In this document: positions 47,331 through 58,517 of the stretch, piece by piece | Layout: each line of letters begins with the position of its first letter | Position numbering within the stretch: the first letter of the stretch is position 1 | DNA from: Patiria pectinifera | Lineage: Eukaryota; Echinodermata; Asteroidea; Valvatida; Asterinidae | Direction: 5' to 3' | NCBI GenBank assembly: GCA_029964075.1 | Contig: CM057129.1 | Location: forward strand, 10,841,430-10,905,429 | Length of the DNA: 64,000 bases | The notes under the pieces: model-generated | What the model was told of the DNA's origin: nothing | What the model saw: only the letters and a program-made list of their open reading frames with translations | Databases searched by the model: none | Made by a program: the position numbers and the translations under genes

Positions 47331-47759
47331 CTAGCCACCAAATGCGTGGCTCCATTAAATAACACGAAGCGCAAAACAAACACTGATTGAATCATGTATG
47401 GCCGGTGCACGTCATTATTCTATCCACCAATCAGAGTTAGTCAGCCAACAAGTCGGTGACCACAAGTGAGTGGTCTGTGATTGACTGGTGCCAATCACAA
47501 TCCACGTGTTTGATTGGGTCACCGACATCCATACAATCATTCCACCAATTAGATGCGTCTATTTGAGTGTCGGTGATACAAGCTTCGGGTTTAACGTGTG
47601 GCAATGTAACATTAACATCATTTCCGTCTCACAAATGTGGAGCGAGTCAGTGATGTGTGATTGACAGCGCGCAGGGGCCAATCACAAACCGGGCTTGCAA
47701 GTTCCTCAGTCACCGCTCGGGAAATCGACGTCAATATTTAAGTCACAAGCTGCCGGCTC
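47331..47759 (+). promoter_or_regulatory. Distal promoter of copy 4
   Basis: Same module as upstream of copy 2: GTGATTGAC with inverted CCAATCAC (about 47476-47499), a second pair at about 47657-47686, and TATTTAAG at 47735-47742. It is intact although the gene it serves is broken. Confidence 0.55.
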
Positions 47760-47843
47760 ACTCCTCACAACGACCGCAGCTCATGTCCACGTCCAGACGA
47801 CAACCCGAGAGAACTGTTTGCAAGATCGAACCAGAATTGCACG
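47760..47843 (+). other. Leader exon 1 of copy 4 (5' UTR)
   Basis: Conserved exon ending CACG|gtgagtgt, almost identical to the copy 2 exon. Confidence 0.5.
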
Positions 47844-50106
47844 GTGAGTGTTTGAAACAGTCTTTGACGATAATTCTGCAAACTTTGGGACAGATCTTTT
47901 GTGATATATGATATTGACACAATGTGCTTATAGCCAAAACAGTGCGTTGTAAATATTTCCGACCATGATGATCCCATTTCCATACGGTTATTCGATAACT
48001 TATTATGCGATATTGGTGCTTGAATCATAAGCAGGTATTATGATGCATAGACTACAGCTGAATTAGCTCTAGTCTGAAAAGTTGATGCGGATTCAGACCA
48101 AAATTTTGTGAGGCCAAAATCAGGCAATAATATAGCTAAGAGCAAATACATGTATATAGTCACGATTTTTTTTGTTTGTTTGGGATTCCTGTCTGACAAT
48201 ACTTCAGCTCCTACTTACATAGTGCACCCTCGACGCATTTTAATTGCCCTAAATACTGAATAGTGAAAAACAACACTATAAATTCCTGGAAGTTTTATAG
48301 TTTGTATTGCCATTCAGATTCGACGGTTTTCCAGTCAAACATGGCTGTAGGTTTTTCAAGAGTGTATTACATCAAGTTCCTTATTGTTATTGAAGTTCAT
48401 GCACTTTCACAATTTTGTCAGATGATAAATTTAAACCTTTTCGTGTTTAACGAAAGAAATCTTGCGAAAGCTCGACCGCCCATAATATTAGTATGATCAA
48501 TCACCTCCTTTATTTACTCGCTAGTTTTCCCTATTTATTGTCAAACCTGAAATCCAGATGCGATGCGCTCACCTTTTTCCCCCGGAAATCACTCTAGCTA
48601 ATACAGGATAACAGGAAATTGGCTACGGAAAAACGTTTAAAGGAAATCGGGACATCTGAAACATCCTGTCTTATGTTGTGTTATGGAAAATTGGAATAAT
48701 CTCAATACCTTTTGCGTAATGTGTTTTTTAAACTGTGTCTTTAAACCATTTCTGTTTATGGGTGCAGGCCAGCAAATCAGGCCGAAATTGCCTTCGCCGG
48801 CAAAATCACGAACTGCATGCCCTCAAATTCTTCAGAATTAGAGCATTTTGAAGGCCGTGAACTTGATTTAGAAAAAAAAGGTTAGAAGCCGTGCAGAGGA
48901 CTGCGAGCTCGTATTTCTGTAAAATGTGGATAATGATTCGGCCCTTATGGCTCTATTTTGCAGTGGAGCGTAGGCGTATATTTTCAAAATGGCGATTGGC
49001 TTCAGGCCTTTTTTTAGCGGTGATCATCTTTGATCACCTAGATGATTGAACCCCAGAAAACTGAACAGAAAATTCAAAAAGATGATGAAATAATCTTTAA
49101 TTTGATGTGTGTTTCACCTGAACTCTTGAAGTGGGGACATAAACCTTTAACATTGGGGTCTATTGAAATGCATTACTGGTCTGCAACGATAGGTCTAAGC
49201 GTTACTTTCAAGCGTTGCAGGATAAAAGTGTCATTTTTGTCAGAATAGACTTGAGGGCGCAACGAACAAATTGGATCATGATCACACACATTTTATTTAT
49301 GTTTAAATTGCCCCCTGGGCATGCAAACAAAACAGAAACAGGAGAAAAAAAGGGATAAAAAGAAAAAGAAGAAGGAGGTGCGAATATCATATTGTTGTTA
49401 ATTTAATTGGTTGGGTGCAAATGTTCCTGGACACCCTCAAAAAATTATCAATCGGAAAAATGATATTTGCGGTGGGGGGGGGGGGTGTGCTTTGTCCTCC
49501 TCTACACAAAAAAAAATCCAGGCGACGCCTACGGCTGGATGCATTTGTAGAAATCATGTTAAAAGATGAGGTTTGCACAAATTATTTGAGCGTCAATTTA
49601 GATTTTGCATCTTCACTTTATAAAAAGCAGATTTCTTGTCCTAATTTTACCAGGTTCATCATATTGGTTAATGACGAAACACGCACGAGTTTTTTTTCTT
49701 TCATGTTTACGTGAATACCATCAGTTTCGTAAAAGAAACCAAAAAAAAATAAGAGAACGAAAAGAACTAAAAATGAGATATGCATGCAGACTAGAAAAAA
49801 ATTAACCAATTATCGTGTAAGCGATAAAAAAAGACATTTGATTGATTTTGAGTATCTTTTTAATTATCTTTTTATTTCCACACAGTGATTTCAACAAATT
49901 ACAAACTGGTTAATATGGTCTAAATATTAAATATATTTGCGCAATAAACCTCATTTTGGGCAGGTGCTCAAAATGTCATTCTTTCTATAATCTAGCCACC
50001 GAACAATGTTCCTGTCATGTTTCCTTCCCTGACAATCAAAACAAAAGTGTGTAAATTGCTTCATGAAATTTTATCAAAAGTCATGTCGTTTTATCATTTG
50101 TTTTAA

Positions 50107-50553
50107 CCCTAAAGGGGCCGGGCTATTTTGGCCATCTATCAGCCGGAAGGGGGGGGGGGGGCGGATTCCCCCTAAGATCTCGGCCATCGAGTAACGAACA
50201 ATTTTGAAACTCGGTGCATGCATAGAGCAACTCTTCATGAACATACTCAAGAAATGTCATGACTGAAGGTCAAAGGGTTTGGGAATTATGGCTAATTAAT
50301 TATTCATATGTATAAATGGTAATTCTGGTCCGTGTACACGACGTAAATGGAAAAATTCAGTTTTCACGGCGCGTAGCGCCGGAAAATTTTTCGCTGCGCG
50401 AAACCCCTCGTCAGATTTTTATGGTTTTGGTGTCAAGAGATGCGCGAGGCTCGACGCTAAAACGTCATAAAAGCTCGGGTCGCGAAACAAAATTAAAGGC
50501 TATCGCGGAAAAAAATCGAGTGGGGATTCCGCCCCCCTCCGGCCCCCTTAGGG
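50107..50553. mobile_element. piggyBac-like MITE at a TTAA site
   Basis: 447 bp flanked on both sides by TTAA (50103-50106 and 50554-50557). The ends are CCCTAAAGGGGCCGG and CCGGCCCCCTTAGGG. Unit A has a single TTAA at the empty site (TTTGTTTTAACACTGCC, about 17198-17214). TTAA duplication with CCC...GGG ends is the piggyBac signature. It has no coding capacity. Confidence 0.8.
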
Positions 50554-50579
50554 TTAACACTGCTAACTAGTATTTTTAA

Positions 50580-50733
50580 TGGCGGATCCAGAGAGTGTAT
50601 TGCCGGGCGAAGTTTGTGCCGGGAGAATGGGTGAGGGTGCAAGGGATCTCTCAATCGAGATTTGCCTTTTTTGATAAATATTCGGTCACTGCCGGGGGAG
50701 GGCGCCCCCTTCGCACCCCTAAAGCCGCCACTC
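50580..50733. mobile_element. Short MITE-like repeat (GGATCC end), copy C
   Basis: Starts TGGCGGATCCAGAGAG and ends AAGCCGCCACTC, related to 32063-32217. A third, shortened copy starts at about 61423. Confidence 0.45.
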
Positions 50734-51426
50734 ATCTGGCTAAACTGCCGAATTGTATTAAACATGTATGACTTTTGTGAACGTAAGCATGAAGTTGAAT
50801 TCCCGAGCTGGACTGAAATCCAAAGCTAAATAAATTCAATGCAAATACGTCAATTGTCTACTTTTTTATGCGTATAGTGGAGATACCCTTAAGTGATTTG
50901 ATCGTTCACTAAATTCAACTGGGTTTGAGCATGCTTGCGCGTTTGTATGCGAATTTGAAAGAAAGTGTTCACACATTGAATGAGCAAGGTGTAAAATTGG
51001 ACGGGAAAAACATATTTAAATGAAGAATATGCTGTTTTAAATGATTCAATGACTTACTAGTGCCTCAAAAATACACAATTTTTTTTGTATAATGAATTTG
51101 AATGAATTGTATAATGAATTTGAATAATGGCTTTCATGAAAGCGTTTGAATCAATTTAATGTTGATTTCAGGGAACATTCAGGTTCCAGAGAAAAATGTC
51201 ACAAAGCGTCATTAAAACATGTTGCTTTTTCTGGGCGTATTTCGGTCACGAAAATGCAAATAATCTTTGACCATTGTTTGTTTTGTGAATAATCGTTCCT
51301 GGTTTCGAATGATTATTAATCAAAGTGAAAAAAACCCTCAAAATTGTATTAAAATCAATGATTAAAGTATTTCTTTCTTTACTCAAGCATAAACGTTACC
51401 AGTTTTCTTTGTTTATTATTTTTCAG

Positions 51427-51494
51427 CGTACTGTGAACTCCTTTTGATCTCTTCTTGGACCTGATCTTCAAGACTTCAAGAGCGAACCATCGAG
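51427..51494 (+). other. Leader exon 2 of copy 4 (5' UTR)
   Basis: 68 bp with the same acceptor (TTTTTCAG) and GAG|gtcggt border as before copies 2 and 5. Confidence 0.45.
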
Positions 51495-51639
51495 GTCGGT
51501 GTGATGATGTTTAAGTGATTCTATCATGACCGTGGAAAGGGCGTGCCGTCACATAAGAACAATTATGTAATTCAGTCTCCTTTCCAAACTTTTATCGGCG
51601 GGCAAAACAATAACACTAACAACCGTTGGATTGCCCGTA

Positions 51640-51653
51640 GTTGCCATGGCAAC
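51640..51653 (+). promoter_or_regulatory. Perfect RFX X-box palindrome upstream of copy 4
   Basis: GTTGCCATGGCAAC is a perfect 14-bp palindrome and fits the RFX X-box consensus at every position. TTTAAAAA follows 5 bp downstream. Confidence 0.5.
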
Positions 51654-51828
51654 GGATTTAAAAAGAACCCTCCTTTTTATTTACATGTTATCCCCTTGCT
51701 CTCGGATAGGCCATTGCCGACACATTCTCTGAATAATGATTCTTCCAAATTATGTCTCGTATACAAATTCATCAGTTTATGTAGTGATTTTGTTTGTAAT
51801 TTTAGGCCCTGTATTGTTTTCCTTTCAG

Positions 51829-52634
51829 ATGAAGAACTGCGTGGCCACCATTCTGTCAATCGCCCTCCTTCTGGGTAACTCTGTCAAGCTCCGAGCTTCC
51901 GTTACTGGGCCGGTTCCCTCGGACGGTGATGCTGCCAGGGACCTGCTGCAATACCCGGCATACCAGGTCTGCCTGGTCCAGTAGGACCGATGGGGCCGTA
52001 CGGTCAGCCGGGGTCAAAGGGCGATGCAGGTCAGCAAGGTGAGATTGGCCCTAATGGACCTATGGGTGAGCGGGGAGCACCTGGGAACACTGGGTCTAAA
52101 GGTGACGATGGGATTGGTCTGCCCGGAAAGATAGGTCCGAGAGGCCCACCGGGTCTTGTTGGAGCAGCCGGTCAGGCTGGTGTCAAAGGTCAGAAAGGTG
52201 AGCCAGGGGAGACACCAGACGACTCCAACCAGCGGGTGGCATTCACTGTGGTGAGGACGAGCAGCTCGGATACCTCTACGAGTGACGACACCCGTTTGCT
52301 CTTCCAGCAGACCGAAACCCTTCTGCCGGGTACCAACTTCGATCTCGAGACCGGCACGTTCACATGTAGTGTGCCGGGCACCTACGTATTTACGTTCTCT
52401 GTTCTTAAGTATGGCAACAGCGGTAGCCTTACCATCAATCTTGTAAAAAACAACTACAAGGTGATCACTACCTATGATACATCAAATCAACAAGGTCAGT
52501 TGTCTGGTAGCGCAGTGCTGGTCCTGCAGCGAGGAGACACGGTGTATCTTACAATGGCAATGGCTGGTAGGGTGCATAGTGATTCCATCTATCACTGGAC
52601 CTCATTCAGTGGCTTTCTCCTTTTCTCCGAATAA
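51829..52634 (+). pseudogene. C1q/collagen gene copy 4, frameshifted
   Basis: The signal peptide ([15 protein letters not shown]) and the following 30 or so residues are readable. Then 28 bp present in copies 2, 3 and 5 are missing (after about 51930, between GGTGATG and CTGCCAGGG). The frame changes and stops at 51982-51984. The lost bases encode the VCQQC part of the cysteine cluster. Downstream the stalk and C1q domain are open from 51990 to 52634, with Cys kept and a 6-bp tandem duplication giving MAMAGRV. The long open downstream frame and the close match to copy 1 say the deletion is recent. A shorter protein from an internal ATG would lack a signal peptide. Confidence 0.88.
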
Positions 52635-52909
52635 ATAAATAAATAATAAATAAAATTCAATCACAACTCATAAATATACAGGAGTAGTGCTGCATTTTTT
52701 GGTTTCGCTTTCCATTTTGCCAAAACAGTAACCAATGAATTAAAAGAAAAATGTTCAATGTCATGATAATAAGAAAGATAATTGATTCTTAATACAAAGC
52801 ATTTTACATTCAAGTATCAAAACTGCGTAAAAACAGTTCATTAAAAAGAAGTTAAATGACTTTTGAAAAAGAAGGTTTTAGCTGCGATTGAAAAAACATT
52901 CAAATTCGT

Positions 52910-53110
52910 GATTTTTTGCTCAAATAACGCGGAATCTGCACGGTCACCGAATGCCTTGCCAGGCTTTGGACGAACTTTAGGAAGGTTGAACTGAACCCCA
53001 TTGCAGCTTTTAGTGCGAATGTTAAACGCATGAACTGATAAGTTTGTACCGAAGAATCTTGAATTCATTCTGCACCGTAACCGACATCCAACGTAGTTCC
53101 TGAAGTATGG
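52910..53110 (-). mobile_element. LINE relic, unit D
   Basis: Same remnant as at 580-760 (FNLPKVRP, KAFGDRA), also lacking the LWNRLP stretch, so the loss is older than the A/D duplication. Confidence 0.4.
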
Positions 53111-54769
53111 GCGTACGACCCTTCCTTCTGCATATATGTTATTATTTCTTACACATGTAATCGTATGAAAAGACATAAACCGTTACAATAGTCTGTCTGG
53201 GAAGTAAAAAATGCATGTATTAAAATATATTGTTGTTGTTGTTGTTTTTCATTTGTATTTCGCATACCGTATACAGCCAGAGATTAAATGAAGTATGGTG
53301 ATGTTAAAAGTTGAGATTTAGAGCTTTCACTTTGATGAAATTGTTTACGATTTGATGTAAGTTTAGTTGATAATGTGACACTATGTCAGAAGATTACGCA
53401 ATTATGATTCTATAGTATATGTTTGATTGTAAGAATTTTTTCTCTAAGTATATATTTGAGGATGTGCTCTTGTAAGCAGCTAAACCAATTAAAGCACATA
53501 AATTAATCATATTAAACATGTGATCAGTATCGAATATAAATACTCAAAAACTGTGTTTGAACATTACTTTAACTGAACATTTAGCTTTAAACAATGTGAA
53601 AAACCTTGTCCCACTCGTAATACATTCCATCGAATTCCACTCAAGAAAGTAAAATTACAGAGTAAATTACAGAGTAACATTGTCGTTGAAATGAACGAGC
53701 AAATCCCAGTCTGACTTTTACAAAGAAAATAATTTCTTATTAAGTACTTAAATCTGTGATTATTGATAACAATTCTAATCCTTTGATATTACAAATTATT
53801 GCAAACAAAGTCAGTTAATGACCTGTATTTTTGTCCATTTTTGTTTGTTTTGACTTCTAGATTTGGGGATTGGTGTTAATGAAAGGCCGGGTTAACATTG
53901 GTTGAGGATGGATGGGGTGGAGGATGAATGATTAGTGGTGTCGAGGGGGTTAGGGATTGAAGATGAGGGGCGGGGAGCAAAATATGATGCCGATTGTTAC
54001 TTCATCAAGAACAATGAATGGCACTAAAACGATGGTGTAGTCTACTTATCCCATTTACCCCACGGATTCTTAAAATGCTAAAACATGTAGACAGAACAAA
54101 ATGAGAAATGAAAAATGCTGGATGTCAGGCCCATGAATCTTTGCCCCCCCCCCCTCCCTCCTCCCCAACACAACCGGAAGCCCACCGACAGTGTTGTTCT
54201 GCATCCGCCAGTGAAGGGCACGGTGTTCAGGTTGGCTTGGGTTTGAAGGGTGATAGAGATAAGGTGGTTGCGTTTCGCAGATTAATGGGAGATGGGAGAG
54301 AATGAGAGAGAGAGCATTGGTGAGAGAGGCTGAATAGGGTGAAAGCTGTACGATTTCCTCACACGCTCATCTTACAAATGCCGGGTATGTTATGGCCAGG
54401 GACATCGCCACGTGCATGGGGGAGGCGGGTGTGTGCAGGGGCGGATCCAAGAATTTTCCCGGGGGGGGGGGTTCATCGCCAAAACAAATCTGACATGCAG
54501 ACAGGTATTTTTCTCTGGACACTTGACCGCAAAAGGCGGACATTATTATTGTTACCAGTAAAACATGTTCTTCCGCAATTTTTGCATATCTGTTGGCAGA
54601 TTTATTTCAGTAAATATAGCTTTGCTGTACGTTCCCATCGTAGTAAACCATGGCCCAGGACGCAAATTTTCTTTTCCTAAACTACACCAACATATAGGGT
54701 TGTTTAGCGCCCTCTACGATCCTTTTATAATACGTACGCAGGTATATAATTATATTTTCCACCACATTA

Positions 54770-54900
54770 TGGCGAGCAGTGCGATAGCTCAGTCGACAGG
54801 GTTGTGATTTTGCATTGCGAGGTTGCAGGTTCCACTCACCGTTGTTTTGTCCCCGATTTTTTTCTTCTAACCTTCGACTTCAGAGGATATTTTGTTAAAG
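54770..54900 (+). mobile_element. tRNA-derived SINE, copy D
   Basis: A-box-like TAGCTCAGTCGACAGG and B-box-like GGTTCCACTCA. The A box is closer to the tRNA consensus than in copy A, the B box less so. Confidence 0.5.
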
Positions 54901-55002
54901 GGAAATAAAGTCCGAATTTCATTACGTTCGAATTCATTTCTTTTTTTCTAATTTATATTTTGTTCTCACGTTTTTAGAAAAGTAAATTCCAAAACGCCAT
55001 AG

Positions 55003-55189
55003 TCAGATTTGAGGCTTTGAATGGTGGAGATACTAAATAATGAGAGATTTGCGGACATACTATGTGTCTTCTCTCCTGAAGACGGTTAGAGCATACTGAC
55101 CGGAACGTCGAGTTTATACCTCTGGTTCTTTTCAGAGCCATTCTCTTAGTTGAGAAATTATTCGCACATGGTGTGTCCGCAAACCTCTC
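55003..55189. mobile_element. 187-bp retroelement end with 12-bp target duplication
   Basis: Flanked by AAAACGCCATAG on both sides (54991-55002 and 55190-55201). Unit C has the empty site (about 43050), with related sequence in single copy. The insert holds CTGAAGA (55076-55082), a stem CGGTTAG/CTGACCG (55083-55089 with 55096-55102) and GAAC, arranged like a hammerhead ribozyme core. It also has the TGGTTCTTTTCAGAGCC stretch shared with unit C. Penelope-like elements carry hammerhead motifs, which is the basis of the tentative family call. Confidence 0.45.
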
Positions 55190-56083
55190 AAAACGCCATA
55201 GCGTACACGCATTACGCGGATGACGTTTAGGAGAAAAAAAATCGCGCCCATGCAGGATGGTAAAGGGTGCACACCTGTAAATAGGCTTAAACCCATCCGC
55301 CGAGTGCATGAAAGAAAGTTAAACCCTCAAAATATACTATATTAGAGAGTTCTGAGAGCCATGAAATTGGGGATTTGAAGAGTTAAGGCAATGAACCCTC
55401 TGGCCTGGACTTGGGGCTTCCAATTCTGAGCATTTGGAATGCAATTGGGCTCGAAAGTGGCGCTATTGTGTCATGTAGTGGAGGGATCGTTTTTGAAGAT
55501 GGCTACTGTTTCACCTATGGAAGAAACAGGGGTCGCCTTCTTTGGGTGAGAATATCTCGAAAAGTCAATGGTCAACCCACAAAAAAATTAAAATTTAATG
55601 AAAGATGACATGTTGATTACCTTTCTTTCTGTGCAGCTATACCCGTGAGAGTTCTGAGTATTTTTTTTTCAGGTATTTTGAAGCATGTGCATTTAGCACT
55701 GGTGTCTATAGGAATTTTAATACAGGGCTGCACCGCAAGACCTGTAAATCGACTCCCAAAGACTTAAGTGATAACTACACGTACTTCCCATTTTTGTTAA
55801 GTAATACTCATGACTGTAGATCTCCAATGCATGGTGTTTCAAATTGTAATTGAATACATGTAGTATTTCTTGCGTTGTTGCCACCAAAACGAGTTATTAC
55901 TGTATTTCAAAGTTAGAGTTTCGTCCAGGGATTTGTCATGATGACTGCGTAACATTATGAGATATAATATTATGGGGAAACTGTCAAACAATGAAATAAT
56001 AATACATGTTTGACCGAAACAAATATAGTATCTTAAACGCGAAAAATACAAAGCAAATGAAAACAGAAAGTCAACGTTCAAGA

Positions 56084-56230
56084 AAAACCGGAGGGCCCGG
56101 AGAAAAACCCTCGTAGCCCTGGAGAGACCCAACACACAACTCTACCCACACGTGATCCGCGGCCAGGATTCGAACCGTAGTCACCTTGGTGAGAGGCAAG
56201 CCCTTTACGCACAAGCCACCCACGCCACCC
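56084..56230 (-). mobile_element. tRNA-derived SINE (second family), copy D
   Basis: Head and part of the body, B box GGTTCGAATCC changed at one position. It sits at the point where the alpha block is cut short, so the unit probably lost DNA between alpha and this SINE. Confidence 0.55.
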
Positions 56231-58010
56231 AAAATGCTAGTATAATGTAGTCAGGAAAAATAATGAAGGAAAAATGAAAGGCATCCCCATGCCTTTCGTT
56301 TCTGTAACGGCCAGCTTACCGGGTTTCAGGCCCTTTTACCTGCCCCCTTCCCCTCCACTCACCGCCCAACATAACAGGAAGCACATGGACAATTTGGTTC
56401 TGTATCCGCCGTGAAGGGGCAAGGTGTGTAGGCCGTTTCGGTCTGAAGATTGTAAAGCATTAATTAGGTGGTTGCGTCCCGAAGATTGATGGTAGATGGG
56501 CGAGATGGGGGTGGGGGTGGCAAAGCCTTTGTGAGAGAGGCTGGATAGGGTGAAAGTTGAACCCACGTCAGCTTACGGGCAGGTATGTTAGGAGCAGGGT
56601 CGTTGCAAAGTGCAGCGGTGAGGGCTGAGTGCCCGATTTAGGAAACATGGTCTGCGCATTAAACAGGCGGCCAGCTCCACAGGCCAGACGACGTAGTGCG
56701 GACGTCCTGTCCTCTTTGCCCTGGTTATAGCTGTTCCAACAATCCCACCCGTGATTTTCAAATATCCGATGGCAGATTCATTTCAGTTAAAATATTAGTG
56801 TTGTTCGTTCCCATCGTGGTCAAACTCATGGTCCAAGCCGGATGTTGAGATACGATACGTCACTTCAAACTCAGTGGTGCAACCCGGAAAGCTAGGGTGG
56901 GCGTGCCTCACCACTCGGCCAGCCTGGGATTCGGGGGAGGCGCTTAACTCTTTGAATGCTTCCTCCCGAAAATGAGGAGTCTTAATTAAGGTCCCTTTAA
57001 ATGAACACGCCAATGAGTAATACTTCGCGGCGTAATATCTCTCGGAAATACTAGGTTTGAAAACTACACACCCTAAATAGGCATAAGTATAAGTGCTGTT
57101 TGGATTGTGGGCAGTATTGTTCCGCTAGAAATCAGGCACACTCAGGGGCACACTTATTGATTATTTTGGACTTTCGGTAGAATATGGGCCATCGTCTTTT
57201 TAAATTTTCTCAGTAGGTATTCTTATAGGCCGGCCTATTTGAGCGGGGACAACTGTAAGTTGTCATCAGCAGAAAATTGATGATTGAATTACCAAAAAGA
57301 GTGGCACTCGATAGGTTACCCAACGAAAAACAAATGTCACGACACGACTGTTAATGCTGAAAAAAGTAGATTTATTCTTCCTCTTCCTGTCGACGAAACT
57401 ATTAATAGAAAGGGGAACAACAGCACTGTAGCATTAAATAAGCACACCCCCCCCCTTCTCCACTTCAGCATATTGGTTAGGGGTCCGCCGTTAGCTGCCC
57501 AGGGTGGTTAGGAGGGGGAAGGGATGATCGGGGCAGGGGTGCAACATGGGGATTCGTGCTTGGCTTGGAGATCAGGCTATTAAAGGCTTAGTGTTTTCTA
57601 AGAAAAGAAGTTTGTTGCACATGGTAGGATCCAAACAGTTGGGGTAAGTTTGGGATAAGGTTTGATGAGGCGAGGGTCAAGATCGGGGTTGACCTAATTA
57701 TGTGTTTGGTTTTTGGTATAGGTTGGGCTCAATAAGCGGAGGTGGGAGGGCCTCAATTAGCGAGGAGGGGGTTCTGCAGGTGCAAGGTCGATTGCATGCC
57801 GAGAAGTTGGCCGGGCCCACAAGTTTGACAAGTGGATGGGGATAGATGAATGGTTATAATTAAGTTGCCTTTGGAAACGGCTGCAATCTGCAAAATAAGT
57901 ATACTTCATCGTAAGAGGGCGGCAACTGTACATGCACCTGATAAATTACTACGCTTTCGTTTTTCCATCTAAAAAGTAGACTGCATAACCTGACTACAAA
58001 ATATCAGCCA
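56231..58010. repeat. Beta block middle, copy D
   Basis: Matches 11358-13060, 27600-29440 and 45680-47330. A C run lies near 57445. No coding signal. Confidence 0.7.
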
Positions 58011-58433
58011 CCAAATGCGTGGCTCCATTAAATAACACGAAGCGCAAAACAAGCACTAATTGAAACACGTATGGCCGATGTACGTCATTATTTTATCCAC
58101 CAATCGGAGTTAGTCAGACAACAAGTCGGTGACCACAAGTGAGTGGTCTGTGATTGACAGGTGCCAATCACAATCCACGTGTTTGATTGTGTCACCGACA
58201 TCCATAAAGTCATTCCACCAATTAGATGCGTCTGTTGAAGTGTCGGTGATACAAGCTTCAGGGTTTAACGTGTGGCAATGTAACATCAACATCATTTCCC
58301 TCTCATCAATATGAAGCGAGTCGGTGATGTGTGATTGACAGCACGCAAGGGGCCAATCACAAAACAGGCTCGCAAGTTCCTCAGTCACTGCTCGGGAAAT
58401 CGACTTCAATATTTAAGTCACAAGCTGCCGGCT
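58011..58433 (+). promoter_or_regulatory. Distal promoter of copy 5
   Basis: Same module: GTGATTGACAG with inverted CCAATCAC at about 58151-58172, a second pair at about 58331-58360, and TATTTAAG at about 58409-58416. Confidence 0.55.
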
Positions 58434-58517
58434 CACTCCTCACAACGACTGCAGCTCATGTTCATGTCCAGACGACAACCCGAGGTACTGTTTGCAAGAG
58501 CGAACAAGAATTGCACG
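58434..58517 (+). other. Leader exon 1 of copy 5 (5' UTR)
   Basis: Conserved exon ending CACG|gtgagttt. Its middle reads CGAGGTACTG where the others have CGAGAGAACTG, which creates a second possible donor (GAG|gtactg). Confidence 0.45.

Larger units (their letters stand above)
47844..51426. other. Leader intron of copy 4
   Basis: The simplest version of the intron: it lacks the Ngaro fragment of unit A and the block duplications of unit B. It carries the TTAA MITE (50107-50553) and a short MITE-like repeat (about 50580-50733). A G run lies near 49475. No coding signal. Confidence 0.55.
52635..56080. repeat. Alpha block, copy D (3' flank of copy 4)
   Basis: Nearly the same as 304-3600, minus a few hundred bases near 53300 (copy A 990-1120). 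It includes a LINE relic (about 52910-53110), a tRNA-like SINE head (about 54770-54900) and the 187-bp insertion at 55003-55189. It breaks off at about 56082, where SINE sequence follows directly. Confidence 0.7.

Noticed and set aside
58110-58409. Minus-strand 99-codon frame in the copy 5 promoter
   Set aside because: Overlaps the conserved promoter block, and the frame is broken in the three sister promoters.
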